Part shown: piece after piece, positions 1-8,518 of the stretch
How the letters are laid out: each line of letters starts with the position of its first letter
Numbering within the stretch: the stretch's first letter is position 1
Assembly (NCBI RefSeq): GCF_029167235.1
Contig: NZ_JARFTR010000157.1
Coordinates: 1 to 40,244 of the forward strand
From: Kamptonema sp. UHCC 0994
Lineage (GTDB): Bacteria > Cyanobacteriota > Cyanobacteriia > Cyanobacteriales > Microcoleaceae
Reading direction: 5' to 3'
Length of the DNA stretch: 40,244 bases
Program-made: the position numbers and the translations under genes
The notes under the pieces: generated by a model
Database searches by the model: none
Seen by the model: only the letters and a program-made list of their open reading frames with translations
Told to the model about the DNA's origin: nothing

Positions 1-23
1 CCGCCCAGAGGGCGGCGTTACGG
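1..23. repeat. Partial copy of GC-rich palindromic repeat
   Basis: The window opens in the right half of a dispersed palindrome: GGGCGGCGTTACGG is the reverse of the CCGTAACGCCGCCC seen near 3940. The left half lies outside the window. Confidence 0.6.
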
Positions 24-51
24 ATATTAATCCTAAATTAACTACTAACAA

Positions 52-1005
52 CTAACTAATTGCTTCCAAAGCAAAGAAATTCTCAAAAATTTTATGGCCA
101 ACATCATTAATTTGTTGCTGCAAATCATCCATAAATTCATGCAAACCCATTTTAATGATTTCATCAATCGTCAGATAATCTAATTCAGCACGAGAACGAC
201 CCAAAGCACGTTCTACAGGAGTTTTCCAAGTATTAGAAGGAGTCCCAGTAATTTCGTGAAGAGAGCGCTCAGCTTGCAATAAACAAAAGTGAATTGAACG
301 AGGAAACTCTCGATCCATAATCAGAAATTCTGCTACTCCTATTGGCGTAATCCGATGTTGTTTTCGCTTACGATACATCTCATAAGCACTAGCAGATTTT
401 AACAGTGCCATCCACTGAATTTCATCAAGTGCAGTGCCTACATATTGAACAGAAGGCAACAGAATAAAATACTTAACATCAAGAATGCGAGAAGTCTTAT
501 CTGCTCTTTCCAAAAAACGTCCCATTTGACCAAAATGCCATCCTTCATTATGCGTCATCGTCGCATCCATCACCCCAGCAAACAAATGTCCTGCCATTTT
601 TACTTCTGCAAAAAACTCTAGCAGTTGAGACATAGTTTGTTCGTTAGCTGCTTGTTGCACCATCATATAAAACTCATTCACTTGCTGCCACATTTCCGAA
701 GAAATAATTTCTTGGATAGAGCGAGCATTTTCACGGGCGGCTCGCAAGCAAGATATAATTGAGTTAGGATACTCCGTATCGAAAGTGAGAAATTGAATCA
801 CATTTTCTGCGGTTGCTTCGCCGTAACGTGCTTGAAATAATTCCAAGTCGCCAGTTATTCGTACTAATGGTTCCCACTGTTGCGTAATGCCTGTGGGAGA
901 GTCGAGAATTAAGTTGAAATTGACATCGGCAAAGCGGGCGATGTTTTCGGCTCGTTCGACATAGCGGTTGAGCCAATAGATGGAATCAGCGACGCGACTT
1001 AACAT
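52..1005 (-). CDS. Alpha-E domain protein (DUF403/COG2307)
   Basis: The 317-residue product is helical throughout and opens with the family signature MLSRVADSIYWLNRYVERAEN, followed by alternating acidic and hydrophobic helices and the typical WHFGQMGRFLERADKTSRILD segment near residues 155-175. Alpha-E proteins are usually encoded next to a circularly permuted ATP-grasp protein and a transglutaminase-like protease, and are thought to belong to a peptide-modifying or peptide-synthesising system; the biochemical role is not established. Length is normal for the family. No ATP-grasp gene lies upstream (1006-1237 has no gene), so any partner must be beyond the left edge or elsewhere. Family assignment is firm; function is not. 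Confidence 0.9.
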   Translation of the reverse strand: MLSRVADSIYWLNRYVERAENIARFADVNFNLILDSPTGITQQWEPLVRITGDLELFQARYGEATAENVIQFLTFDTEYPNSIISCLRAARENARSIQEIISSEMWQQVNEFYMMVQQAANEQTMSQLLEFFAEVKMAGHLFAGVMDATMTHNEGWHFGQMGRFLERADKTSRILDVKYFILLPSVQYVGTALDEIQWMALLKSASAYEMYRKRKQHRITPIGVAEFLIMDREFPRSIHFCLLQAERSLHEITGTPSNTWKTPVERALGRSRAELDYLTIDEIIKMGLHEFMDDLQQQINDVGHKIFENFFALEAIS

Positions 1006-1103
1006 AAGAGATTTTAGAAATGGTAATTAGCAAGCTACTCTAACTATCTAATGAGTGTAGCATCATTAATAACCAAAAGAGCGATCGAATAGTTTGGGCA
1101 AAC

Positions 1104-1185
1104 AGGACTCACCGTCACAGTAAAGCCGCCATCCCAGTAGTATCTTAACCGCCAGGACAGCGGCGTTAGGATTATTGGTAAGTCC
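1104..1185. repeat. Degenerate MITE-like palindromic element
   Basis: AGGACTCAC at the left and GTAAGTCC at the right form decayed terminal inverted repeats around an inner pair (AGCCGCC ... GGCGTTAGG). The layout matches the better preserved copy at 9995-10085. It lies between two genes transcribed leftward. Confidence 0.55.
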
Positions 1186-1237
1186 GATGGCAAATGGGAA
1201 CACCCAACTCTTCCCATTTATTTATTAATTGAAACTA

Positions 1238-2326
1238 TTAAATGCCAGCAGGAATACCAAAAACCTGCGTCCAATAGGTGTGATAATTAACAGTCCCAGT
1301 ATCATTGGCTAAAAAGTAGTAACCCACACCAATTTCCTGATAATCAGCATTCAGAATATTAGCGCGATGTCCTGAACTATTCATCCACTGTGCAAAGACA
1401 TCCTCTGGTGTCGAAGAACCAGCCGCAATATTCTCCCCAGCAACTCCGGGATAACCCACAGATTGCACGCGATTAGTTGGAGAAGAACCATCTTTTCCAG
1501 TGTGGCTAAAAAAGTCTTGATTTGCCATATTTTTGGTATGATTCTCCGCCGCATTACTCAACTGAATATTTGCTTTCAGTGGGGGCAATCCCGCTTTACT
1601 TCGTTCTAAATTAGTAAGTTCTACAACCCGATTGATAAATTCTTGGTTTTCAGGTGTACTATTTCCATTATCTGAAATTGGACTTCCACCCAAAAAACTA
1701 CCACTGGTAAGACTAGAAGCTAACACATTATTTAGTTGAGCAAAAACCTCGCCTGTGATGCTATCGGCAATCAGAGTATTAGCGCCGCTAGTTTGGAGGC
1801 TAACACTATTTACACCGTCAGGTAGCCGGATTAAATCCACACCATTTTCAAAGTCATTGATAATATCGATCCCTCCACCAGTTGCCAGCGCAAAAGTATC
1901 TTTGCCTGCACCGCCAGTTAATGTATCAGTATCGCGATCGCCTGAAAGAAAATCATCCCCTGCATCCCCAAAAAGCCGATCGTTGCCTCTACCACCATAT
2001 AAACTGTCGTTACCTTCTCCACCTCTGACAATATCTGCATCTAAATCTCCTCGGACTAAATCGTTGCCACTTTCTCCATCTACAAAATCGCTATCTTTTC
2101 CACCCATTAGAGTATCGTTTCCAGAGCCACCTAAAAGGCTATCTTCGCCGTTATTGCCTCCGATCATTTCACTATCAGCAGCACCTTGAACTGTATCATT
2201 TCCTCCGAGAACAAACGCGCCTCCTGGAAAATTTGTTAGTTCTCCGGCAGACAAGGTAATATCTTCAGCAGTGTTATCGCCGAGCAAGCGAGATATGCCA
2301 TTTTCAACGTTAGATTGTAGTGCCAT
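1238..2326 (-). CDS. RTX calcium-repeat plus CAP (SCP/PR-1) domain protein
   Basis: Residues about 40-170 carry a run of GGxGxDxLxG nonapeptides typical of RTX calcium-binding beta-rolls (for example GGSGNDTLMGG and GGRGNDRLFGD). A short beta region follows, and residues about 228-362 form a CAP/SCP domain: NLERSKAGLPPL, DFFSHTG, GENIA and SSGHRANIL supply the conserved His-Glu-His cavity residues. RTX proteins usually leave the cell through a type I secretion system, and none is encoded nearby; there is no classical N-terminal signal peptide. Likely a secreted or surface protein. The ATG at 2326 is the first start before the conserved region. The C-terminal placement of CAP, after the repeats, is typical of cyanobacterial SCP-type proteins. 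Substrate is unknown. Confidence 0.88.
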   Translation of the reverse strand: MALQSNVENGISRLLGDNTAEDITLSAGELTNFPGGAFVLGGNDTVQGAADSEMIGGNNGEDSLLGGSGNDTLMGGKDSDFVDGESGNDLVRGDLDADIVRGGEGNDSLYGGRGNDRLFGDAGDDFLSGDRDTDTLTGGAGKDTFALATGGGIDIINDFENGVDLIRLPDGVNSVSLQTSGANTLIADSITGEVFAQLNNVLASSLTSGSFLGGSPISDNGNSTPENQEFINRVVELTNLERSKAGLPPLKANIQLSNAAENHTKNMANQDFFSHTGKDGSSPTNRVQSVGYPGVAGENIAAGSSTPEDVFAQWMNSSGHRANILNADYQEIGVGYYFLANDTGTVNYHTYWTQVFGIPAGI

Positions 2327-2727
2327 TGTTATTTGCTTACCAATGTAGATTTTACTGGATTTGATTGAGGTAGGAGCAATCGCACCTTTGCAGAACTCCC
2401 GATAGTTGGATGCACCCAGATTTAGGCTAGCCTCAGTAGTGAAGGTTTTTGGAAACCTCTATTTCTCTATTGTGAGCAATTGGCTAGTTTTATGCAAATA
2501 ACCATTTTTTGTTACAATTATTTACATTTGCTGTTAGACAGAACTTATGCAAAATTACAGTACGGCCGCGATTCTGGCGGCCCCTGTACCGCCAGGATGG
2601 CGGCGTTACGGAGAGTGTGCGTCAGACGAACTTGTAGTGTTAATCAAATCAGACTTTTAGCTGATGATGTATCCTACTAATTGTGCTAGTTGTGTCAATC
2701 TTTGAATCCGTAAAATTGATTAAATTT
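2327..2727. other. Gene-free spacer with one palindromic repeat
   Basis: About 400 bases between the divergent CAP-protein and phosphodiesterase genes. It must hold both promoters, but I could not pick out convincing boxes. The only clear structure is the palindromic element at 2540-2627. A short open frame there (2480-2680) simply translates the repeat and is not a gene. Confidence 0.5.
2540..2627. repeat. MITE-like palindromic element
   Basis: The left end AGAACTTATGCA and the right part GTGTGCGTCAG are degenerate versions of the AGGACTTACGCA/TGCGTAAGTCCT ends of the 9995-10085 copy. The inner half CCGCCAGGATGGCGGCGTTACGG is well kept. Confidence 0.6.
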
Positions 2728-3456
2728 ATGATAGAAATTATTGCTCATCGGGGTTTTTCTGCTATCGCCCCTGAAAACACCTTAGCCGCTTTCGATCTTG
2801 CGATCGAACATGGTGCTAATTCTATAGAATTCGATGTCCAATTGTCCAGAGAAGGTCTACCAGTTATTTTCCACGATACAACACTGGATAGAATTACTCA
2901 AACTTCGGGGAAAGTCAGGGATAAAACCTTAGAAGAATTGAAAATGCTGGATGCCGGTGCATGGTTTAGCAAGCGGTTTTCTGGAGAAAAAATTCCGACA
3001 TTGAAAGAAGCTTTAACTATTCTCAAAAATGTCGATAAATTTCTCTATTTTGATGTCAAGCCTCATTGCGAATGGTCAAATTCAGAAGTAGAGGATTTTG
3101 TGAATACATTAACAGTTGAAGGTGTGAAGCATAAAAGCGCTATTACATCTTTTAACGATAAGTTTCTGGAACAAGTGCGCGAAATTTCTGGGGATTTGCT
3201 AATTGGTCATATCATTGTTAATGAAGCGGCTTATAGGGATCGGTTAGCGAAAACTGTAACTACTGGCGATCGTTTAATCAGCAGTCAATATCGCGTTTTA
3301 CTAGATCGTCCGTCACTGATTGAAAGTAGCAGAGATCGGGGAGTTGATGTTGTTGCTTGGACGGTAGATAGCCGGGAAGACGTGGTAAAATTAGTTGATA
3401 TCGGTGTGGTACGGATAGTAACTAATTCTTTGATTGGCAATGAAACAAAATTATGA
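2728..3456 (+). CDS. Glycerophosphodiester phosphodiesterase
   Basis: Hydrolyses glycerophosphodiesters to glycerol-3-phosphate and an alcohol; family GDPD, TIM-barrel fold. From the ATG at 2728 (242 residues) the catalytic set is visible: H7-R8 in IAHRGFS, E16-N17-T in PENTLAAF, E34 and D36 in IEFDVQLS, and H49-D50 in FHDTTLDR. All metal ligands and the acid/base His are present, so it should be active. An upstream GTG at 2683 would add 15 residues, but the domain begins right at MIEIIAHRG, so the ATG is preferred. No signal peptide, so probably cytoplasmic. The length is that of the short bacterial UgpQ-like enzymes. Alone in its transcription unit. Confidence 0.92.
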   Translation: MIEIIAHRGFSAIAPENTLAAFDLAIEHGANSIEFDVQLSREGLPVIFHDTTLDRITQTSGKVRDKTLEELKMLDAGAWFSKRFSGEKIPTLKEALTILKNVDKFLYFDVKPHCEWSNSEVEDFVNTLTVEGVKHKSAITSFNDKFLEQVREISGDLLIGHIIVNEAAYRDRLAKTVTTGDRLISSQYRVLLDRPSLIESSRDRGVDVVAWTVDSREDVVKLVDIGVVRIVTNSLIGNETKL

Positions 3457-3526
3457 GTTACTTGATACTGGTTAATGTTCTTGGGGCAATGCTTTAGCAG
3501 ATTTTTATAACTTAGATTACTAGAGA

Positions 3527-3919
3527 TTATTCGTAGACATCGATTACTTCTGGTTCGATCGCTTCTGGTATAAAATCTTGCTGGTTATTTGGTACTTCGA
3601 TATAGGGACTGAGTTTGGATTCTAAAATTTCTATTAACTCAGGTTCCATATATTCGTAATTATCGGGGATATGCAGGCAAATGATTTTCTTTCCTGCTAA
3701 ACTTTCTCGAAATTTGCTGCGAAGGCGATCCCTGTGCCGCTTCTCCATTACAAATATTAAATCTGCCCAGCCAATCATCCCTGCTGTCACTCTAGTTCTT
3801 GCACCTTTTTCTGTGCCTGCTGATTTGACTGCATAATTACTATTTTCATACATCTTTTCAGCCGTCAAGCTTCTTAACTTGTTCTGGCTACAGACAAATA
3901 ATATCTTAGTTTTCTCCAT
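3527..3919 (-). CDS. Low-molecular-weight protein tyrosine phosphatase-like protein
   Basis: The 130-residue protein has the phosphatase loop C10-S-Q-N-K-L-R16-S, i.e. CX5RS, right after a first beta strand (KILFVC), as in low-molecular-weight phosphatases. It belongs to the short bacterial branch (COG4551-like) in which the loop is CSxNKLRS. The segment AGTEKGARTRVT fits the second loop, and D86 in IPDNYEY is a candidate general acid, although the classical DP pair is missing. A catalytically active phosphatase is likely but the substrate is unknown. It is convergent with the phosphodiesterase gene; the two stop codons are about 70 bases apart. Confidence 0.85.
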   Translation of the reverse strand: MEKTKILFVCSQNKLRSLTAEKMYENSNYAVKSAGTEKGARTRVTAGMIGWADLIFVMEKRHRDRLRSKFRESLAGKKIICLHIPDNYEYMEPELIEILESKLSPYIEVPNNQQDFIPEAIEPEVIDVYE

Positions 3920-3939
3920 TTTTACTTACCTATATTAAT

Positions 3940-3991
3940 CGTAACGCCGCCCTCTGGGCGGTAATTGACCGCAAGCGAGGGCGGCATTAAG
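3940..3991. repeat. Core of GC-rich palindromic repeat
   Basis: CGTAACGCCGCCCTCTGGGCGG followed by a spacer and GAGGGCGGCATTAAG. It carries the inner arms only; the outer AGGACTTACGCA ends seen at 9995-10085 are absent. Confidence 0.6.
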
Positions 3992-4263
3992 TGGTAAAGG
4001 GTAAGAATTATACCATTAAAGTGCAATCTTATCAAATCAACCAGAGAAATCACAATAATTATTTACAATTTGATTGCGATTTTTGCATTGGTAAAATTCG
4101 TTTTCAACATAGGTTAAGCTGGTAGATTGAACAGTTTTAATAGGGTTTCAGGGGATTTTTCGATTTTTGGTTTAACTTTAATATACTACGCCCTTGATTA
4201 TGAAAATCGTACCATAGACCTCAAACTCTGTAAATACGTTGAATAATTGAGAATGATGTCAAT

Positions 4264-4303
4264 AATTTGTGTAGTATTTACATTTCTTAATACTACACAA
4301 ATT
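4264..4303. repeat. Perfect 15-bp inverted repeat (hairpin)
   Basis: AATTTGTGTAGTATT (4264-4278) and AATACTACACAAATT (4289-4303) are exact reverse complements around a 10-base loop, with TTTAAT following. No gene reads into it from the left, so it is not an obvious terminator. It lies about 170 bases upstream of the NTRC start. Confidence 0.75.
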
Positions 4304-4428
4304 TTAATATTTAAAACAATCTTTGACACTTTTATTGTTTCTACTTATCACTTGTGTCAGAGTTTGCCTTAAAAGTTTAAATGTGTTATAGGCTCGGAGT
4401 AAATCAAGCGATCGCACTCTAAATCAGC

Positions 4429-4434
4429 TATAAT
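4429..4434 (+). promoter_or_regulatory. Possible -10 box of the NTRC gene
   Basis: A consensus TATAAT lies 39 bases before the ATG. No good TTGACA is found 17 bases upstream, where an overlapping HIP1 site (GCGATCGC) sits, so this is a weak call. Confidence 0.35.
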
Positions 4435-4473
4435 CACAATTAAGCGAAGTCGTTATGAGTTTGAGTAATAGCC

Positions 4474-5841
4474 ATGACCAACCCAACCGTAGAAAATTTA
4501 GTGATTATCGGCTCTGGGCCCGCTGGCTACACAGCCGCGATCTATGCAGGCCGAGCCAACCTCAAACCTGTAGTCTTTGAAGGCTATCAAATGGGCGGTA
4601 TTCCCGGCGGTCAATTGATGACCACCACCGAAGTTGAGAACTTCCCCGGTTTCCCCGAAGGGATTACGGGGCCGGAATTAATGGATCGGATGAAAGCTCA
4701 GGCCGTGCGGTGGGGGGCGGAACTTTACACCGAGGACGCGATCGCAGTAAACTTAAGCGATCGCCCATTTACAGTCCGCTCCGAAGAACGAGAATTCAAA
4801 ACCCACGCCATTGTCATCGCTACGGGAGCAACGGCAAAACGGTTAGGCTTGCCCAGTGAAGGCATATTCTGGAATAATGGTATCTCCGCCTGTGCCATTT
4901 GCGACGGTGCGACACCGATTTTCAAAGGCGTTGACTTGGCAGTAATTGGGGCTGGCGACACGGCGGCGGAAGAGTCGATTTACCTGACTAAGTATGCCTC
5001 TCACGTATATATGTTAGTCCGGCGAGAGGAGATGCGAGCTTCTAAGGCCATGCAAGACCGGGTGTTGAGCAACCCCAAAATTACCGTGCACTGGAATACA
5101 GAGGCGGTGGATGTTTTGGGCGTGCCTGGGGGTAAGATGGATGGCGTAAGAATTAAGAACGTCAAGACGGGGGAAGAGAGCGATTTGCCTGTGAAGGGTT
5201 TATTTTATGCGATCGGTCACACGCCGAATACAGAGATTTTCAAGGGTCAGCTTGACTTAGACGAGCTGGGTTATATTGCGACTCGGCACGGCGGAGTAGA
5301 AACTAGCGTTGAAGGCGTTTATGCTGTCGGCGATGTCCAAGACCACGAGTTCCGACAAGCAATTACTGCTGCTGGTAGTGGCTGCATGGGGGCGATGTTG
5401 GCGGAAAGGTGGCTGTCTGCGAAGGGCTTAGGTGAGGAATTCAAGCAACTTGAGGAATCAGAAAAGCCCGTTGAGAAGCTGGAAAATCAAGTTGCTCAGA
5501 CGGAGGCGACTTTTGATTTAGCGGCGACGCGTCACGTTGGCGGTTATGCTTTACGGAAGTTATTTCACGATAGCGATCGCGTAATTATGGTGAAATATTC
5601 CTCACCTACCTGCGGCCCCTGCCATACGCTCAAGCCAATTTTAAGTAAAGTCGCGGATGAGTTTGAGGGAAAAATTCACTATGTGGAAATTGACATCGAA
5701 CAAGACCCAGACATTGCTGAAAATGCTGGTATTATTGGCACACCAACGATTCAATTTTTCAAGGATAAAGCTTTGGTGGAAGAGTTGAAGGGCGTTAAAC
5801 CTAAGAGTCTGTATCGCCAAGCGATCGAGAGTAATCTGTAA
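4474..5841 (+). CDS. trxB: NADPH thioredoxin reductase fused to thioredoxin (NTRC)
   Basis: A 455-residue fusion. Residues 1-320 are a TrxB-type flavoprotein: FAD loop GSGPAG (13-18), redox motif C140-A-I-C143-D, NADPH loop [10 protein letters not shown] (about 158-167) and the FAD-closing YAVGDVQD. Residues about 345-455 are a thioredoxin domain with C380-G-P-C383 and the cis-proline segment [12 protein letters not shown] transfers electrons from NADPH to 2-Cys peroxiredoxins and related targets, and is typical of plant plastids and many cyanobacteria. Length and motif set are normal, so it should be functional. ATG at 4474 is well supported since the FAD domain starts within ten residues. 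No operon partner. The symbol ntrc is also used; it must not be confused with the nitrogen regulator NtrC. Confidence 0.95.
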   Translation: MTNPTVENLVIIGSGPAGYTAAIYAGRANLKPVVFEGYQMGGIPGGQLMTTTEVENFPGFPEGITGPELMDRMKAQAVRWGAELYTEDAIAVNLSDRPFTVRSEEREFKTHAIVIATGATAKRLGLPSEGIFWNNGISACAICDGATPIFKGVDLAVIGAGDTAAEESIYLTKYASHVYMLVRREEMRASKAMQDRVLSNPKITVHWNTEAVDVLGVPGGKMDGVRIKNVKTGEESDLPVKGLFYAIGHTPNTEIFKGQLDLDELGYIATRHGGVETSVEGVYAVGDVQDHEFRQAITAAGSGCMGAMLAERWLSAKGLGEEFKQLEESEKPVEKLENQVAQTEATFDLAATRHVGGYALRKLFHDSDRVIMVKYSSPTCGPCHTLKPILSKVADEFEGKIHYVEIDIEQDPDIAENAGIIGTPTIQFFKDKALVEELKGVKPKSLYRQAIESNL

Positions 5842-6010
5842 TGAGGTACGGTGGGCAATGCCCGCCATTGGTGTCAATTTAAGGCTTGGCGAATAGAATT
5901 CGCGGCTACACAAACGAAGTCCGCCTACGCGGACTGAAGACAGAGCGAGGATTTTAAAACCCGCGCAGGCGGGTTTAGTCTGTGTAGACGCGGTTTCAAC
6001 CGCCCAGTTT
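5842..6010. repeat. Multi-hairpin dispersed repeat
   Basis: Several small palindromes in a row: GGTGGGC/GCCCGCC at about 5850-5866, GCGAAT/ATTCGC at 5889-5903, AGTCCGC/GCGGACT at 5918-5935 and AAACCCGC/GCGGGTTT at 5957-5976, flanked by GCGGCTACACAAAC and GTCTGTGTAGACGCGG in inverted orientation. The outer inverted arms suggest one non-autonomous element of about 110 bases. The first hairpin could help end the NTRC transcript. Confidence 0.7.
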
Positions 6011-6067
6011 CTTAAGTTGACTATTTCAGTTAGGAGGCAAATTTGATCAGATTAATTGTAGATAAAG

Positions 6068-6952
6068 ATGACATTTACTAAACTTAAGCTACCTAAATTT
6101 TTAACTTTTTCAGGAAAATCTACCCTCTCAATGCAAATGATGTGGGTAGGCTTAGTCATTACCCTATTCTTCGTATTGACAGCCATATTATCACCAACTT
6201 TCCAAGCTTGGGGATGGCTACAAAACCCGACAGAATTTCTCGCCAACCCCATCCACGAACCACCATCAGCAAGTCATTTGTTAGGAACTAGCGGCCAAGG
6301 TTACGATGTTTTTTCCCGGACAATCTTTGGTTCCCAAGCAGCTTGGCAAGTTCTACTTTTAGCTACAGCTATGAGTCTAATTATCGGCGTACCCCTGGGA
6401 TTAGTTAGCGGTTATTTAGGTGGAAAATTAGATAAGACATTGCTATTTTTAATGGATACGCTTTACACTTTGCCTGGCTTATTGCTATCCTTAACTCTAG
6501 CCTTTGTAGTAGGTCGAGGCATATTCAATGCGGCCATCGCCCTTAGCATTTCTTACATTCCCCAATATTATAGAGTAGTGAGGAATCATACTGCTAGCGT
6601 CAAAAATGAATTATTCATTGAAGCCGCGCAAGCGATGGGTGCAGATACTTGGACGGTACTCTCTCGTTATCTATTTTTAAATGTAATTCAAAGTGTACCA
6701 GTTTTGTTTACTCTGAATGCGGCTGATGCGATTTTAACCCTGGGAGGTTTGGGATTTTTAGGGTTAGGATTACCGGAGGAAACGGCGGAATGGGGTCACG
6801 ATTTGCGTTTGGCTTTGGAAGCGTTACCTACGGGGATTTGGTGGACGGCTTTTTTCCCTGGTTTGGCTTTGACTTTGATGGTGGTAGGACTTTCTTTGTT
6901 GGGGGAAGGATTGAATGAATTTGTTAATCCTCGGTTGCGGAATCAGCAATAA
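6068..6952 (+). CDS. ABC transporter permease, DppC/OppC family
   Basis: The 294-residue inner-membrane protein has six predicted membrane spans (first at about residues 24-44). The EAA loop EAAQAMGADTWTVLSRYLF (about 199-217) contacts the ATPase. The N-terminal GTSGQGYDVFSRTIFGS is characteristic of the C-type permease of dipeptide/oligopeptide/nickel importers. It needs a B-type permease, two ATPases and a binding protein, none of which is in this window, so it is an orphan here. An in-frame stop at 6059-6061 makes ATG 6068 the first possible start; the only strong Shine-Dalgarno (AGGAGG, 6032-6037) is 30 bases upstream. Its last 29 bases overlap the convergent glycosyltransferase gene. Confidence 0.9.
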   Translation: MTFTKLKLPKFLTFSGKSTLSMQMMWVGLVITLFFVLTAILSPTFQAWGWLQNPTEFLANPIHEPPSASHLLGTSGQGYDVFSRTIFGSQAAWQVLLLATAMSLIIGVPLGLVSGYLGGKLDKTLLFLMDTLYTLPGLLLSLTLAFVVGRGIFNAAIALSISYIPQYYRVVRNHTASVKNELFIEAAQAMGADTWTVLSRYLFLNVIQSVPVLFTLNAADAILTLGGLGFLGLGLPEETAEWGHDLRLALEALPTGIWWTAFFPGLALTLMVVGLSLLGEGLNEFVNPRLRNQQ

Positions 6953-8381
6953 TTTCTAGAATTTGTTGTCGAATTAAGTCGGCATTTTGCCTATTCTCTA
7001 AACTTTCCCATCGCTGTAATTCCGTTGATAAAACTTGAATTAAATCCGCTGTCCATTCCTCCAATTCTTCAGATTCGCAATTCATCAAAGGAAACATCCA
7101 AGTTGCTTGCGCTTGTGCTTGTTCACCTTGCAAAAGATAAGTTAATCCCAGATACCAGTAGTTAGAAATTGTTTCTGAATCCTCAATGGCTTGTTCGTAA
7201 AGCGTTGCGGCTTGACTATATTCACCCTGAATTAAGTATTGGTAAGCCTGCGATCTAATTTCCGTAGGCTTGACATTGATACTGCTTAACCATTTTACCC
7301 ATTCTTCGGCTCTCACTGACCAAGTACAGTAATTATTGATATAATCAACTTGTTGCCTAAGATGATTTTCTGTATCGGCACTCATAGAATTTTGCAAACT
7401 TTGGATAACTGCTTCAGTAAATTGGTTTTTATAAACCTCCCAGTCATCCTGAATGGGAATTAAAGTTGCAAAACCCGCCGTTGTTTCTGGAAGTGCGGCT
7501 AAATTGCTAGTCACAATTCTACACCCGCTGGCCATTGCTTCCATTACTGTAATGCAGGATGTTTCTGCGACAGTGCAAGGGTAAGCTAATACCATAACTG
7601 ACCGCAGTTCGCGAGCCAAATCAGGCTGAGAAATTGAACCAATATACTCTATTCCTTCTGTCTGCCGACACTGTTGATAGAGTAAACCATAGATAGAGTT
7701 ATCCTCTATTTCATTAGCCTGGTAAACTTTTAAGCTGGAAAATACTTTTAGTCTAGTTCCGGGTACAGCTATCCGAATCTTGGGAAAAACTTCAAGTAGA
7801 ATATTTAAACCTCTATCTGGTACAGTTGTATAAGCAAGAATTGGCGGCTGAAATTTTTGGGCTAAGATAGAAATACTATCTGCAAAAATACCACAGAAAG
7901 AATAGCCCGGAGCATTACGCAGAATGCAAGTACGATCTAAATTAATAGCCAAATTTTGATAGAAACCCTGCTGCTGCCACTCACTAACAAATGCAATACC
8001 ATCATAAACATCCCGCTGAGTAGGGTTCTGCAAAGCCTCCATGATTTGCTGGTAATAAGCAATGCCGGCCCAGAGAATTAAGGAGGTATTTTCGCTTAGA
8101 AAAGGCTTAATTTCAATTCCCAAAGCCGCCGTGTTCCAAACAACAAACGCTTCCAGAGCAAGGGTTCGCAGTTGCAGTATGGATTCACGCCAAGGCTGGC
8201 AGGTCACGCCCCGATATCGCCCCGAAATTGTGGTACAATTCAGCAAAAATATATCGTGTCCTTGTTGAGCCAGTGCCTCAGCTAGATAACAAAGAGCGGA
8301 CTGAGAACCACCCAGAGGCTTTTCGTAAACGCTTTCAACTCTATAGTCCCAACCCACAATATCTATAAATGCAATTCTCAT
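6924..8381 (-). CDS. GT4-type glycosyltransferase with TPR tail
   Basis: From the ATG at 8381 the protein has 485 residues. It starts MRIAFIDIVGWDYRVES and has GGSQSALCYLAEALAQQGHDI, typical of the nucleotide-free N-domain of GT-B enzymes. The C-domain has AETSCITVMEAMASG, i.e. the EX7E motif of GT4 retaining transferases, and the end of the protein (about 375-455) contains TPR-like helices (YLIQGEYSQAATLYEQAI; YWYLGLTYLLQGEQAQA). Donor and acceptor cannot be told. A TTG at 8396 would add five residues, but ATG 8381 has AGAGGA just upstream and begins exactly at the first beta strand. It heads leftward, divergent from the two modifying enzymes at 8519 and 10146, which suggests a common pathway. 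Confidence 0.88.
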   Translation of the reverse strand: MRIAFIDIVGWDYRVESVYEKPLGGSQSALCYLAEALAQQGHDIFLLNCTTISGRYRGVTCQPWRESILQLRTLALEAFVVWNTAALGIEIKPFLSENTSLILWAGIAYYQQIMEALQNPTQRDVYDGIAFVSEWQQQGFYQNLAINLDRTCILRNAPGYSFCGIFADSISILAQKFQPPILAYTTVPDRGLNILLEVFPKIRIAVPGTRLKVFSSLKVYQANEIEDNSIYGLLYQQCRQTEGIEYIGSISQPDLARELRSVMVLAYPCTVAETSCITVMEAMASGCRIVTSNLAALPETTAGFATLIPIQDDWEVYKNQFTEAVIQSLQNSMSADTENHLRQQVDYINNYCTWSVRAEEWVKWLSSINVKPTEIRSQAYQYLIQGEYSQAATLYEQAIEDSETISNYWYLGLTYLLQGEQAQAQATWMFPLMNCESEELEEWTADLIQVLSTELQRWESLENRQNADLIRQQILEIIADSATED

Positions 8382-8518
8382 AAATCCTCTATCCAAACTG
8401 GCTAATATTTCTTATTTAATTAACTTTTTCAGTAACTTTTGGTATCCTTAATAAATCTGTAAAAACTCCTTTATTAACTTAATTCGTTAACCTAAATCTC
8501 CTGAAATTATTAAAATCT

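Larger units (their letters stand above)
3920..4473. other. 554-base gene-free region upstream of NTRC
   Basis: Holds a palindromic repeat (3940-3991), an AT-rich stretch with no coding potential, a perfect 15-bp inverted repeat (4264-4303) and the likely promoter of the thioredoxin reductase gene. No tRNA or open frame of interest was seen. Confidence 0.6.

Noticed and set aside
2480-2680. 66-codon open frame before the phosphodiesterase gene
   Set aside because: Its middle is the GC-rich palindromic repeat read as protein.
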